From NCBI GenBank assembly GCA_016182965.1, contig JACPFM010000083.1, positions 1-64,000 of the forward strand: 64,000 nucleotides of DNA, in the 5' to 3' direction. This document shows positions 1-8,569 of the stretch, piece after piece; the stretch's first letter is position 1, and each line of letters starts with the position of its first letter. The notes beneath the pieces were generated by a model, which was not told the DNA's origin, searched no databases, and saw only the letters and a program-made list of their open reading frames with translations. A program made the position numbers and the translations under genes. This stretch comes from Deltaproteobacteria bacterium. GTDB lineage: Bacteria > Myxococcota_A > Polyangia > Polyangiales > JADJMO01.

Positions 1-709
1 CGTCGCCCACTCCTGCTCGATCGACTCCATCGCGCACGAGCTGCCAGAAAATCCGCGCGGCGAAAACACGCGGAATCACGAGTTATTTCCTCACGGTAAC
101 TTGATCGCCGGGACGGAGCGCTTCCGCCGGATGATGAGGCTAAAGCCCGGGGCACCGACGGCGTCGTAAGCCCGCTGAGCGGGCTCCTCGCACACGGCGC
201 ACGCAACCGGCGCCGGGGGGGTGGGTTCGTCGATGCCGGGCATGCTCGGCGCTCACAGCGACACGCTTCCGTTGGTTCATCTCGTCTGGTGGACCTCGGC
301 GCGTCAGCCGGTCTTCGGGCCTGCGGACGACGTGTGGCTCCCGACAGCATCGCCGCCAAGGCGCGGACGTTGAGCTGCGACTTGCTCGCCGTCGGCGCTT
401 GGGTCGACCACGTCCACGCCCCCCGCGTTTCCCGCGCACAGCGCGAGGAGCCTGCGAAGCAGGCTTACGACGCTTTCGGTGCCCCGGGATTCATCCGATT
501 CATCCCGGGGGGATTCAGGGAACCGACGCTGAAGGCGTCGGCGTCGCTGTCGCGCGTGGCGTGCGCACTATGGCCCCTGGTCCGCGCAGGCGTCCCTGGC
601 TTCCCTGCGACATCCTGGGTCGCGTCGCTCGCGGCGCCGTGGTCGCGGGGCCGCCACGCGCACGACGCTGATCATGGCGAGGTCGAGGTCGCGCGGTAGC
701 ATTCCGCGC
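1..709. other. Leading non-coding stretch
   Basis: No reading frame here has protein-like composition; the open frames are Arg/Ala/Pro-rich artefacts of high GC. The only structure I can support is the inverted repeat at 146-488. Bases 500-709 are the upstream region of the lipoprotein gene that starts at 710, and I see no convincing promoter in them. The left edge could hold the end of a gene lying outside the window, but nothing recognisable supports that. Confidence 0.6.
146..488. repeat. Inverted repeat pair with hairpins
   Basis: The arm at 146-191 matches the reverse complement of 443-488 at about 40 of 46 positions, and weaker similarity continues inward. Each arm holds its own hairpin: stem AGCCCGC/GCGGGCT with loop TGA on the left (about 168-184), and stem AGCCTGC/GCAGGCT with loop GAA on the right. 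One stem pair has changed from C:G to T:A on both sides, so pairing is kept. This looks like a small MITE-like element or a REP-type pair. No protein is encoded between the arms. Confidence 0.6.
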
Positions 710-2019
710 ATGGCCTCCATGCGTCGCGTCCTCCTCGCGGGGTTGCTCGTCGTCTCCGGCGCGTGCGGCGGGCGGTTGCTCGCGACCGACGACGGCGCGA
801 CGACGTCCGGCGTCACGCCGCTGCCCGCGTGCGCGACCGGCGCGGCGCCGACCGAGCCGGTCTGCGGGCAGGAGCTGACGAGCTGCGATCCCATGCATCC
901 GCAAGGGCTCCCCGTCGGGGCGTGCAGCGCGGGCGCGACCTGCGACGTCACCGTGCGCGCGGCGTGCGCGTGCGCCGACGAGCCCGGACCGCGCTTCCCC
1001 TGGCGCTGCGCGTGCCCGGCCGGCACCTGGGCCTGCGAGCTCATGCCGCCCGACGCCCGCGTGTGCCTGAACGCATGCCTCGACGCCGGCCCGCCCGATC
1101 CGGGCGACGCCACGCCGAGCGACGTCGGGCCGAGCGACGTCGGGCCGAGCGACGGCGGTCCGGTGACCTGCCCCAAGCCGAAAGCCGTGGCGCCGCCGGG
1201 GCCGCGCCTCACCGCGGAGACGGCGAAGGGCAGCGGCGTCTGCGCCGGTCGCACGCTCGGTCAGGCGATCGACGCCGCCTACGCGGCGATGCCGTCGTTG
1301 AAGGACATCACCGTCCTCTACGACCCCGAGAAGGTCATGTCCGACGGCAGCTTCGTCCACGCCTTCCAGAAGCCCGACGGCGGGTTCGCGATCGTGTTCA
1401 AGCGCGGCGGCGGCGACTGCCCCGCGGGCTGCACCGAGAACGAGTACTGGTACTTCGAGACCGACGCCGCGTGCGCGACGAAGCAGGTCGGCCACTACCT
1501 CCCGACGTGGGGCAGCGGCTGCGTGAACGTGGTCGGCGCGCCGCTGGGGGCACGCCGCCGCCGCTCGATCCGGCCTACGTATGCGGCGCCGACAAGACCG
1601 CGCAGGACATCTCCGGCACGCACTCGGTCTGTGCGACCGTGCAGAGCACGCCCTGCGCCGACAAGGGCCCCGCGCCCGTGACCAACTTCACGACCGACCT
1701 CACGGTGAAGATCGCGCAGACGCCGAGCGATCTCTCCAGGGGCACCGTCACCGTGTTCGGGACGGGCCACCCGAAGATCGACGGCGTGCCCTTCGACGCG
1801 ACGTTCTCGCGGCGGCGGCTCACCGTCGCGAAGTCGTACAGCAACCTCCCGGCGAAGTGCCCGGATCAGTGGTCGTTCAACCTCGAGCTCGACTTCGAGG
1901 GCGTGATCGTCCCCGGCAGGCTGCAGTTCTCCGAGAGCCACGCGGTCGGCTGCTCCGAGACGACCGGCGGCGGCACCTACTGCAAGGGTCAGGTCTACGC
2001 CCAGCTCTTCGCGCCCTGA
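710..2019 (+). pseudogene. Cys-rich lipoprotein, frameshifted
   Basis: This is a putative secreted lipoprotein of unknown function. The start at 710 (or 719) gives a signal peptide with two Arg, a Leu/Val core and a lipobox ending SGAC. A Cys-rich stretch follows, then a short linker that repeats PSDVG three times, then a globular part. The coding frame breaks near 1546-1550: the upstream frame becomes Arg-rich, while the protein-like reading continues one frame over (GTPPPLDPAYVC onward) and ends ...YAQLFAP at 2019. Adding one G to the run of five G restores a single frame of about 436 residues. It is therefore either a very recent pseudogene or a sequencing/assembly error in a homopolymer. 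I recognise no domain family. Confidence 0.65.
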
Positions 2020-2024
2020 CGCGG

Positions 2025-4034
2025 TCAGAAGTCAGGGTCGGTCTTCTTCGTCTGCGGCTTGGGCAGCGGATCCGGAGGCGGCGGGTATTTGGGCTTCGTC
2101 GTCGGATACGGGAGCGGATCGGGCGGCGGCGGATACTTGGGCTTCGTCGTCGGCGGCGGCAGCGGATCGGGCGGCGGCGGATAGTGCGGGCCCGTCGGGT
2201 GCGTCGTCGGCGGCGGCAGCGGATCGTGCGGCGGCGGCGTCGGGTGCGTGGTCGGCGGGGGGAGCGGATCGACGACCGTCGGCGTGGTGGTCGTCGCCGG
2301 CTGCACGTCGGGGCGCGGCCCCACGTCGTCGGCGACGATCGTCGGCTCCGGCAGCGGATCGGGCGGCGGCGGCGGCTTCTGGCAGTTGCTCATCATCGGC
2401 GACGACACCGCGATCGCCGCGGCCGACAGCGCCTGCCACACGTTCACCCGTCGCTCGCGCGGCGGGCGCGCCGGCGTCTCGGCCGCGCGGACGATGGCCA
2501 TCGTCGCCTCGGCGACCTCCTCCTCGAGCGCGCGCCCCGCGAGGTTCGCCTGCTCGGTCGCCTCGCAGGTGAACGCCTCGAGCGCGCGCGGATCGTCGCT
2601 CGCCGGCGAGGCGGCGAAGTCGAGGATCGCGTCCATGCGGGCCATCGAGTCGAGGTTCACCTTGGCGGTGAGCTCGTCGACGCGCGTGCGCAGCTCCGGT
2701 CGCATCGCGTGCGGGTGGAACTGCCGCAAGAGGTGCAGCTGGTAGCCGAGGCCGAGCGTCGCGTTCATCAGGCCGTCGCAGCGGAAGTTCCGATCGAGGA
2801 ACGCCCGCGCGAACACGCGGAACGCGCGATCGGCGCGATCGTCGCGGATGTCGTAGTCCCACCCGAACACGTCGCCGATCAGGCGCCCTTCACGCGCGAG
2901 CTTGGTCATGAGCGGCGTGCCCACGTAGATCTCGGTGCGACAGAAGTTCATCGGCACCGTGGCGTGGTCGCGCACGAACTGGAAGCTGTCGCGCAAGGAG
3001 CCGATGGTCGACTCCGGATCGAACGCGAGCATGTTGTAGCAGGTGTACAGATCCTGAGCCTGCAGCCACGCGAGCGCGCGGCGGTTCTCGGAGAGCTCCA
3101 CCGAGCGCCCGAGGGTCTTCAGGCCCTGCGTCGAGCCGGCCTCGATGCCGAGGTAGACGCGCAGCAGGCCGATCTCGCGGAGCACCGCGAACACCTTCGG
3201 ATCGACGTCGTCGGGGCGCGCCTTCACCACGAGCGCGACGTCGTGCACGCCGCGCGCACGGAGCGCGTCGCGCAGCGCCGTCATGCGCTCGAGATCGCGG
3301 GCGGCGTCGCGGGTGAAGAAGTCGTCGTCGTGGAAGACGAGCATGCGGGCGCCGCGCGTCTTGCGGATCTCGGCGATCTCGTCGGCGATGTTCTCGGGCG
3401 AGCGGGCGCGGTACTTCGGGCCGCCGGCGTCGCGGATGTACGCGTGGATGCAGCAGAACGTGCAGTGCCCGTAGCAGCCGCGCGAGCCGACCATGAACGC
3501 CGCGGGGATGCCGAGGTGCAGCTGCGTCGGGCCGAGGCGCTTGGGGAAGGGAAGCGCGTCGAGGTCGGTGATCAGCGCGCGCGGCGGGTTCTCGATCACC
3601 GCGCCGTCCGCGCCGCGGAACACGAGGCCGCGGATGCCGTGGAGCGGCCGCCGCTGCGCGAGGGCTTCGCACAGCTCGGGGAGCGTCTCCTCGCCTTCGT
3701 GACGCACCACGCCATCGATCGCCGGGAAGCGCTCGAGCACCTCGCGGAACGCGAAGGTCGGGAAGTGCCCGCCCACCACGATGTGTCCTTGGTACCCTGC
3801 GTCACGCAACGATTGCGCGAGCGCGCCGAACTCGCGCGCACGAAACTGGAACGTCATCGACATGCCGACGACCGGCGGGCGGGCGCGGAGCACCGCGTCG
3901 ATGACCGCCTGCTCGTCGCCCGCGCGATCGAACGGAGCGAGCTCGAACGTGTGTCCGCGCGCTTCGAGCGCCGCGGCGAGATAACGCAGCGCGAGGTTCT
4001 CTTCGAGCTCGGCGCCGATCAGGACGACGTGCAT
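2025..4034 (-). CDS. B12-binding radical SAM protein with Pro-rich tail
   Basis: The protein has 669 residues. Residues 1-150 look like a cobalamin-binding Rossmann domain (starts MHVVLIGAELEEN, with VGGHFPTF later). Residues of about 180-420 form a radical SAM domain with the 4Fe-4S motif CYGHCTFC in the GSRGCYGHCTFCC context. A helical region follows. From about residue 530 there is a hydrophobic stretch ending SNC, then a low-complexity tail with about six copies of PPDPLPxPTT. The order matches class B (B12-dependent) radical SAM methylases or related enzymes, but the substrate is unknown. A good ribosome site (GGGAGG) precedes the ATG. The gene converges with the lipoprotein gene on its 3' side, 5 bp away. 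The Pro-rich tail is unusual and could be a fused substrate or precursor. Confidence 0.8.
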   Translation of the reverse strand: MHVVLIGAELEENLALRYLAAALEARGHTFELAPFDRAGDEQAVIDAVLRARPPVVGMSMTFQFRAREFGALAQSLRDAGYQGHIVVGGHFPTFAFREVLERFPAIDGVVRHEGEETLPELCEALAQRRPLHGIRGLVFRGADGAVIENPPRALITDLDALPFPKRLGPTQLHLGIPAAFMVGSRGCYGHCTFCCIHAYIRDAGGPKYRARSPENIADEIAEIRKTRGARMLVFHDDDFFTRDAARDLERMTALRDALRARGVHDVALVVKARPDDVDPKVFAVLREIGLLRVYLGIEAGSTQGLKTLGRSVELSENRRALAWLQAQDLYTCYNMLAFDPESTIGSLRDSFQFVRDHATVPMNFCRTEIYVGTPLMTKLAREGRLIGDVFGWDYDIRDDRADRAFRVFARAFLDRNFRCDGLMNATLGLGYQLHLLRQFHPHAMRPELRTRVDELTAKVNLDSMARMDAILDFAASPASDDPRALEAFTCEATEQANLAGRALEEEVAEATMAIVRAAETPARPPRERRVNVWQALSAAAIAVSSPMMSNCQKPPPPPDPLPEPTIVADDVGPRPDVQPATTTTPTVVDPLPPPTTHPTPPPHDPLPPPTTHPTGPHYPPPPDPLPPPTTKPKYPPPPDPLPYPTTKPKYPPPPDPLPKPQTKKTDPDF
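2041..2370 (-). repeat. In-gene tandem repeat coding PPDPLPxPTT
   Basis: About six imperfect units spaced 45-57 bp apart (AGCGGA cores at 2065, 2113, 2161, 2218, 2263 and near 2357) encode the proline-rich tail of the radical SAM protein. The first three spacings are exactly or nearly 48 bp, consistent with expansion by slippage or recombination while keeping frame. Confidence 0.75.
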
Positions 4035-4097
4035 ACGGGCCTCCCCCCGAGCGATCGGGCTCGGTGCGGCCGCGGCGTGCAGCGGGCGTGCCTCGGC

Positions 4098-5177
4098 TCA
4101 CTCGAACGAGACGCCACCGATCTGATAGCCGACGGCGGTCCCCGACCCGCGATGGCCGCAGTAGACCGACGGCAGCTCCGGCTGCACCACGACGATGGCC
4201 CAAGGCGCGCTCCCGGTCAGCGTGGCCGTGCGCTCCTCGAGGGCGTCGGCGCAGGCGACGGGGAGCGTCGTGCGATACCCGTCGCTGCTGATCACCCATG
4301 CGTGCGCCTCGTGATAAGGCGCGGAGCACAGGAGCCGCTGACGGACGCGCACGGAGGTCGCCCCCGCTGCCCCGCCGATGCCGAGGACGACGCGCAGCGG
4401 GGCGGCCCAGGTGACCTTGTCGCCGCGATAGGTCAACGGCGACGAGAAGGCATCGGCGCGCAGGTCGGAGGTGACGTTGAGGAGCTTCACCCGCTCGAGC
4501 GTCACGGTGAACGAGCGACCGATGGCGTCGCGAACGCCGGTGAGGTCGACGAACAGATCGCCACCACGCGGGAAGGCGCCCCGGCGTGGAGCGATGGCCA
4601 CGCCGCCGGTGACCGCCCTGGCCTGCACGTCGACGGGCTCGCCTGCGATCACCGCACCGATCGTGGCGAGGGTGGACGGCTCGAGCGGCGCGTCGACCGC
4701 GATGACCACCTCTTCGACCGGAGTGGTGACCTTCCACGGAAGCTCCAGCTTCGGCGCGAGGAGCGGCCGCGGAGCACACGCCTCGAACGCCCCGCTTCCG
4801 CTCGAGACCTTGCCCTGCCAATCGACGCTCGTCCACGACCTGCGGCCGACGATGCCGCCGGTCGGTCCTTGGAGGGTCGCCTCGATGGACGTCGCGCATC
4901 CGAACGTTCTCAGGGAGAACGACGCACTCGCGTCGGCCGACAGCACCGCGCGCGCTTCGGCGGCCGTCTCGAAGAAGCCGCCGGAAAGATAGAATACGAC
5001 CGGGGCGTGCGGCCGGCGACCTTCGGGGAAGTACACCGACACGCCTCCGAGCACGACGCCGAACGGCGCGTCGCCGACGACCGGGGAGCACGGCTCCGAG
5101 GGCGGCGCGTCGGCATGGCTCGAGCAGCCGACGAGCGACGCGAAGGCCACGATCCAGAGCCGCATCGAGACGAGCAT
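4098..5177 (-). CDS. Putative lipoprotein, unknown function
   Basis: The protein has about 359 residues. It begins with a short basic and hydrophobic segment and a lipobox (SLVGC at about residue 18), so it should be an outer- or inner-membrane lipoprotein. An in-frame ATG at 5165 (MRLWIV) is an equally good start. The body is rich in short beta-type segments (VVIAVDAPLEP, FVDLTGV), resembling the Ig-like domains found in many myxobacterial lipoproteins. There are several Cys but no motif I can assign. It is on the same strand as the radical SAM gene but lies upstream of it, 63 bp away, so the two could be co-transcribed. Confidence 0.65.
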   Translation of the reverse strand: MLVSMRLWIVAFASLVGCSSHADAPPSEPCSPVVGDAPFGVVLGGVSVYFPEGRRPHAPVVFYLSGGFFETAAEARAVLSADASASFSLRTFGCATSIEATLQGPTGGIVGRRSWTSVDWQGKVSSGSGAFEACAPRPLLAPKLELPWKVTTPVEEVVIAVDAPLEPSTLATIGAVIAGEPVDVQARAVTGGVAIAPRRGAFPRGGDLFVDLTGVRDAIGRSFTVTLERVKLLNVTSDLRADAFSSPLTYRGDKVTWAAPLRVVLGIGGAAGATSVRVRQRLLCSAPYHEAHAWVISSDGYRTTLPVACADALEERTATLTGSAPWAIVVVQPELPSVYCGHRGSGTAVGYQIGGVSFE

Positions 5178-5283
5178 GCCACGGGCCGACGCGCCCGGCC
5201 GCCGATTGCTGGATTCGACGTCCGGGTAGACGATGTTGGCCAGGCTCAGCGGCCGCGAGCCGAGAGCGATGGTAGGAGCAACC

Positions 5284-5583
5284 GTGCGCGCTGGCTGGCT
5301 CTTTGGGATGGTCGGGTTCCTCCACGTCGCGTGCGGAGGCAGGACTGCCTCCGAACGCGCAGAGACGGTGGACGCTGGACCGGACAGGTCGGATGGACGC
5401 GCGCCCGTTGCCTGCCCGTATGGCGGTATGGGGGTGTTTCCCGGAGGCGTGTGCGAAGTCGAGGGAGCACGCTGCCGCTACGAGTGTTTTGCGGCGAGCG
5501 GCGTCTTCGCCACCTCGCAGTTCGACGCCTCGTGCGACGGGGGTAAGTGGACGTTCAGCAACCGAGACACCTGCCCCGAGTAG
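5284..5583 (+). CDS. Small Cys-rich lipoprotein
   Basis: The mature protein would have about 85 residues after a lipoprotein signal (RAGWLFGMVGFLHVAC). I chose the GTG at 5284 because AGGAG lies five bases upstream. The longer ATG start at 5269 would swallow that ribosome site, and one at 5308 is also possible. The mature part carries six Cys, suggesting disulphides, a GGMGVFPGG segment and an ASCDGGKW segment typical of small myxobacterial surface lipoproteins. No function can be assigned. It is transcribed divergently from the lipoprotein gene ending at 5177. Confidence 0.6.
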   Translation: MRAGWLFGMVGFLHVACGGRTASERAETVDAGPDRSDGRAPVACPYGGMGVFPGGVCEVEGARCRYECFAASGVFATSQFDASCDGGKWTFSNRDTCPE

Positions 5584-5729
5584 CGGCCAGGGCGCTCTGG
5601 TCCGTCCTGCTGACCGAGCGGCGCCTCGTCGCCGTCGACGCTACCGGAGGTGTGGCCGCGCTGACCGATCTCGGGGGGCCGCGCGAAACTCTGGCCTCAC
5701 GGTGATTTCCCGCGCACACTGCGCGGATC

Positions 5730-6554
5730 ATGAAGGAGCGGGCCGAAATCGTCGCCTCCAAGAAGCCGGTCGAAGCGGACGTCGCGCTCGAGGACTACGA
5801 CACGCTGGCCGACGTCGAGTCGGCGCTCGCCGTGGCGTTCGACGGCGATCCGAAGCTGGTCGTCATCGATCTGCGCACCTCGGGTCACCACGCGCTCGCC
5901 CTGCCCGACGTGATCCAGGCCGCCGGGCGCGAGGCGCACGGCCGGCCCACGCGCCTCCGCTTCGTCGTCGGCACCGAGCACCAGGCCGAGAGCCTGCGCG
6001 CCAAGATCGCCGCGCCCGAGCAGCGCCGCGCGATGTTCCGCGTCGGCGAGCGGCAGGTCGAGGTGCTCACCGGCGACATCGTCGCGGTGACCGCCGACGC
6101 GATCGTCAACGCGTCGAACACCATGCTGAAGCTCGGCTCCGGTGTGTCCGGCGCGCTCCGCCGTGCGTGCGGGCCGGAGCTGCAGCCGGCGATGTCCGCG
6201 CTCGCGCCGATCCCGCCCGGCGGCCTCGCGCGCACCTCCGCGTTCAAGCTGACGACCACGAGCCACATCCTCCACGTGGCGACCGTCAGCGGCACCGAAG
6301 ACGACGTCGCCGCCGCCATCCGCAACGTGCTGCAGCACTGCCACGATCACGGGCTGTCGTCGGTCGCCGTCCCCGCGCTCGGCACCGGCAGCGGCGGCCT
6401 CGCGTTCGATCGCTGCGCCGCGCTCTTCCGCGACGAGCTCGCCGGGCACGCCGCCGCCGCGCCGTCGCTGGTGCGCATCGTCGCCTGGACCACCGCCGAC
6501 TGGGACACGTTCGTCGACACGTTCCGCAAGGACCCGCGCTTCACCGAGGCGTGA
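5730..6554 (+). CDS. Macro-domain protein (ADP-ribose binding)
   Basis: The protein has 274 residues. Residues 1-100 are an extension with no match I know. Residues of about 105-270 are a macro domain: GDIVAVTADAIVNASNT is the diagnostic strand-loop that binds ADP-ribose, followed by a Gly-rich LGSGVSGALRRACG loop and a PALGTGSGGL loop for the phosphates. Such proteins bind or hydrolyse ADP-ribose derivatives such as O-acetyl-ADP-ribose or mono-ADP-ribosylated substrates. Its TGA overlaps the GTG start of the next gene (GTGA), which implies translational coupling. The partner is an outer-membrane barrel, an odd pairing, so co-function is uncertain. Confidence 0.8.
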   Translation: MKERAEIVASKKPVEADVALEDYDTLADVESALAVAFDGDPKLVVIDLRTSGHHALALPDVIQAAGREAHGRPTRLRFVVGTEHQAESLRAKIAAPEQRRAMFRVGERQVEVLTGDIVAVTADAIVNASNTMLKLGSGVSGALRRACGPELQPAMSALAPIPPGGLARTSAFKLTTTSHILHVATVSGTEDDVAAAIRNVLQHCHDHGLSSVAVPALGTGSGGLAFDRCAALFRDELAGHAAAAPSLVRIVAWTTADWDTFVDTFRKDPRFTEA

Positions 6555-7810
6555 GCTTCACCGCGTCGCTGCTGCTGTCGGCCGCCTGCGCGGCCAGCCA
6601 CCTCGAGCCGCACGGGTTCTCGCGGGTGAAGCTCGCCGTGCTCGAGGAGCTCCTCCCGCGGCCGATGCCCGGGTGCATCAGTGACGACGAGCTCGTCGAG
6701 CTCGAGCGGCGGCTGTGGGCGCTCGGTCAGTTCGACGACGTGAAGGTCGCGCGCGCCGGCGACGCGATCTCGGTGACCGTGCGCGAGAAGTGGACCCTCA
6801 TCCCGATCGTCGACGTCGGGAGCAGCGGCAAGACCCTCCGCGACAGCTACGTGTTCGGAAGCCTGATGGAGTCGAACACCGCCGGCCGCGCGATGGAGTG
6901 CGGCGTGTACGGCGCGTACTACGAGCGCGCCGTCAGCGCCGAGACCTGGTGCGACGAGCACCACCAGGCCGCGCGCCGGGCGACGTTCGAGGGCGCGCTC
7001 CAATACGTCGGCTCCGGCTTCGTCTTCGATCTCGATCGCCGCCCCGATGGCGGCGAGCCGTACACGTGGGAGCGCCGCCGCACCGGCGGTCGCTTCGGGG
7101 TGCGGCTGCCGTTCTTCTACGGGACCGCCTTCCGCTTCGCGATCCTGCCGAGCGCGTATCACGAACAGTCGCGCGGCGAGCTGCCGCCCGGCCACCTCGA
7201 TCGCGGCTGGTTCGCCGGCGTCGGCCTGCGCGTCACGCGCGATCGCTACGAGTGGCACGATCTCGCGCCGCGCGGCACGCGCCTGTCCGTCGAGCTGACG
7301 CCCGGCGGCTTCTTCGGCGATCGCCGCCGCGACCGCCACGCCGCGCTCGCGCAGCTGCTCACCGCCTTTCGCCTGACCGAGCGCACCGGCCTCTTGATCA
7401 ACATGGTGGGCGAGGCGGTGACTCCCGGCGATCCGAACCACTCGGTGCTGCTCGGGAGCATCCCCGCGTGGCGCGGATCGTTCGGGATGATCGGCGGCGT
7501 GCGCGGCCTGCCCGACAACCGCAACCGCGACGCCGCGCACGCGTTCGGCAACATCGAGCTGCGCCACGCCTTCGCGGTGACGCCGCGGTTCTTCATCCAG
7601 CCGGCGGCGTTCGTCGACGGCGGCGTCTACGCGCGGATGAACGCCACAGGCGACGTGCTGCGCCCGGAGCCGGCGCTGTCGGTCGGCGGCGGCGTGCGCG
7701 TCGTGCCGACGTTCCTCGCGTGGCTCGTCCCGCGCATCGACGCGGGGCGGCTCCTCTTGCCGGAGCCGGCGTGGTTCTTCCAGTTCGCGTTCTCGCAGTA
7801 CCTCTACTGA
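6551..7810 (+). CDS. Omp85/BamA-like outer membrane protein
   Basis: The protein has about 419 residues. It starts with a GTG that overlaps the previous stop, giving VSFTASLLLSAACAA, a signal peptide that may be lipid-modified at Cys. Residues of about 20-90 look like a single POTRA domain (VEKxxL-type helix-strand, then GQFDDVKVARAGDAISVTVREKW). The rest is rich in alternating beta strands with terminal FxF-type residues and ends ...FQFAFSQYLY, as expected of a C-terminal barrel strand. It is much shorter than BamA, so it is more like a patatin/TpsB-type or lone bacterial surface antigen barrel. The cargo is unknown. Confidence 0.7.
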   Translation: MSFTASLLLSAACAASHLEPHGFSRVKLAVLEELLPRPMPGCISDDELVELERRLWALGQFDDVKVARAGDAISVTVREKWTLIPIVDVGSSGKTLRDSYVFGSLMESNTAGRAMECGVYGAYYERAVSAETWCDEHHQAARRATFEGALQYVGSGFVFDLDRRPDGGEPYTWERRRTGGRFGVRLPFFYGTAFRFAILPSAYHEQSRGELPPGHLDRGWFAGVGLRVTRDRYEWHDLAPRGTRLSVELTPGGFFGDRRRDRHAALAQLLTAFRLTERTGLLINMVGEAVTPGDPNHSVLLGSIPAWRGSFGMIGGVRGLPDNRNRDAAHAFGNIELRHAFAVTPRFFIQPAAFVDGGVYARMNATGDVLRPEPALSVGGGVRVVPTFLAWLVPRIDAGRLLLPEPAWFFQFAFSQYLY

Positions 7811-7825
7811 GGCTACCCTCGCGCG

Positions 7826-8569
7826 GTGACCCACGGACCGCTCGGCACGACGAAGGTCATCGCCTATCGAGCCTCCGCGTGGGCGTCGAGGATCGGCGGG
7901 GGCCTCCTCGTCGTGGTCCTCCTGGTCGGGAGCCTCCTCGGCGCGCTGGAGTACCTCGGCGAGCGGACGCTCACCTGCCGCGACGGCGCGTGCACGCTTT
8001 CGTACTGGCACCCGTTGCTCGCGAACCGGCGCGAGATCATCCCCGCCGGCAGCATCCAGGAGGTGCGGCTGCGCAAGCATGCCAGCCGCCGGACCACGCA
8101 GGTTCGCGTGCTGCTGATCACCGGCGAGAAGACCATCGAGCTCGGGCGCGGTCCGCTGAGCGCCGCCGACGCCGACGAGCAGAAAGCGAAGCTCGACGCG
8201 TTCCTCGCGGCGCCCGAGGAGAACACGGTGACGATCGTGACCGAGCCGTTCAGCGTCGCGGTCGTGGTGATCACGGGGTGGGTCGCGGCGCTGGCGCTGC
8301 TCTACGGGTGGTTCCTCTCATGGCGGCGGCGCGTGGTGATCGACCGCGCGAGCGGGCGGCTGCACCTCGAGTCGCTCCGCTGGCCCGCGACGGCGGCGCG
8401 GCGGACGTTCCCGCTGCACGAGGTGTCTCACGCCGAGTGGGGCGAGGAGCAAGTGAATCTCGTGCTCGCGAACGGACAGCGCGTCCCGCTCTCGAAGCCC
8501 GACCGGAAGGGCGGCGACCACGAGGACACCGCGAACGCGATCAACGAGGCGCTGACCTCCGGCCGCTGA
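7826..8569 (+). CDS. Hypothetical membrane protein
   Basis: The protein has 247 residues and a GTG start 15 bp after the barrel gene, so it is probably in the same operon. Two hydrophobic segments (about 25-45, GGGLLVVVLLVGSLLGAL, and about 145-170) bracket a roughly 100-residue soluble loop. The C-terminal part (RVVIDRASGRLHLESLRWP) is beta-rich and resembles PH-like domains seen in bacterial membrane proteins, but I cannot assign it. Its last 29 bases overlap the convergent Kelch gene. Confidence 0.6.
   Translation: MTHGPLGTTKVIAYRASAWASRIGGGLLVVVLLVGSLLGALEYLGERTLTCRDGACTLSYWHPLLANRREIIPAGSIQEVRLRKHASRRTTQVRVLLITGEKTIELGRGPLSAADADEQKAKLDAFLAAPEENTVTIVTEPFSVAVVVITGWVAALALLYGWFLSWRRRVVIDRASGRLHLESLRWPATAARRTFPLHEVSHAEWGEEQVNLVLANGQRVPLSKPDRKGGDHEDTANAINEALTSGR

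Noticed and set aside
140..699. Overlapping Arg-rich open frames at the left edge
   Set aside because: Composition is typical of GC-rich non-coding DNA and there is no ribosome site or family match.
1581..5546. Long plus-strand open frame across the radical SAM and lipoprotein genes
   Set aside because: Arg-rich composition and no motifs; it is the antisense of real minus-strand genes.
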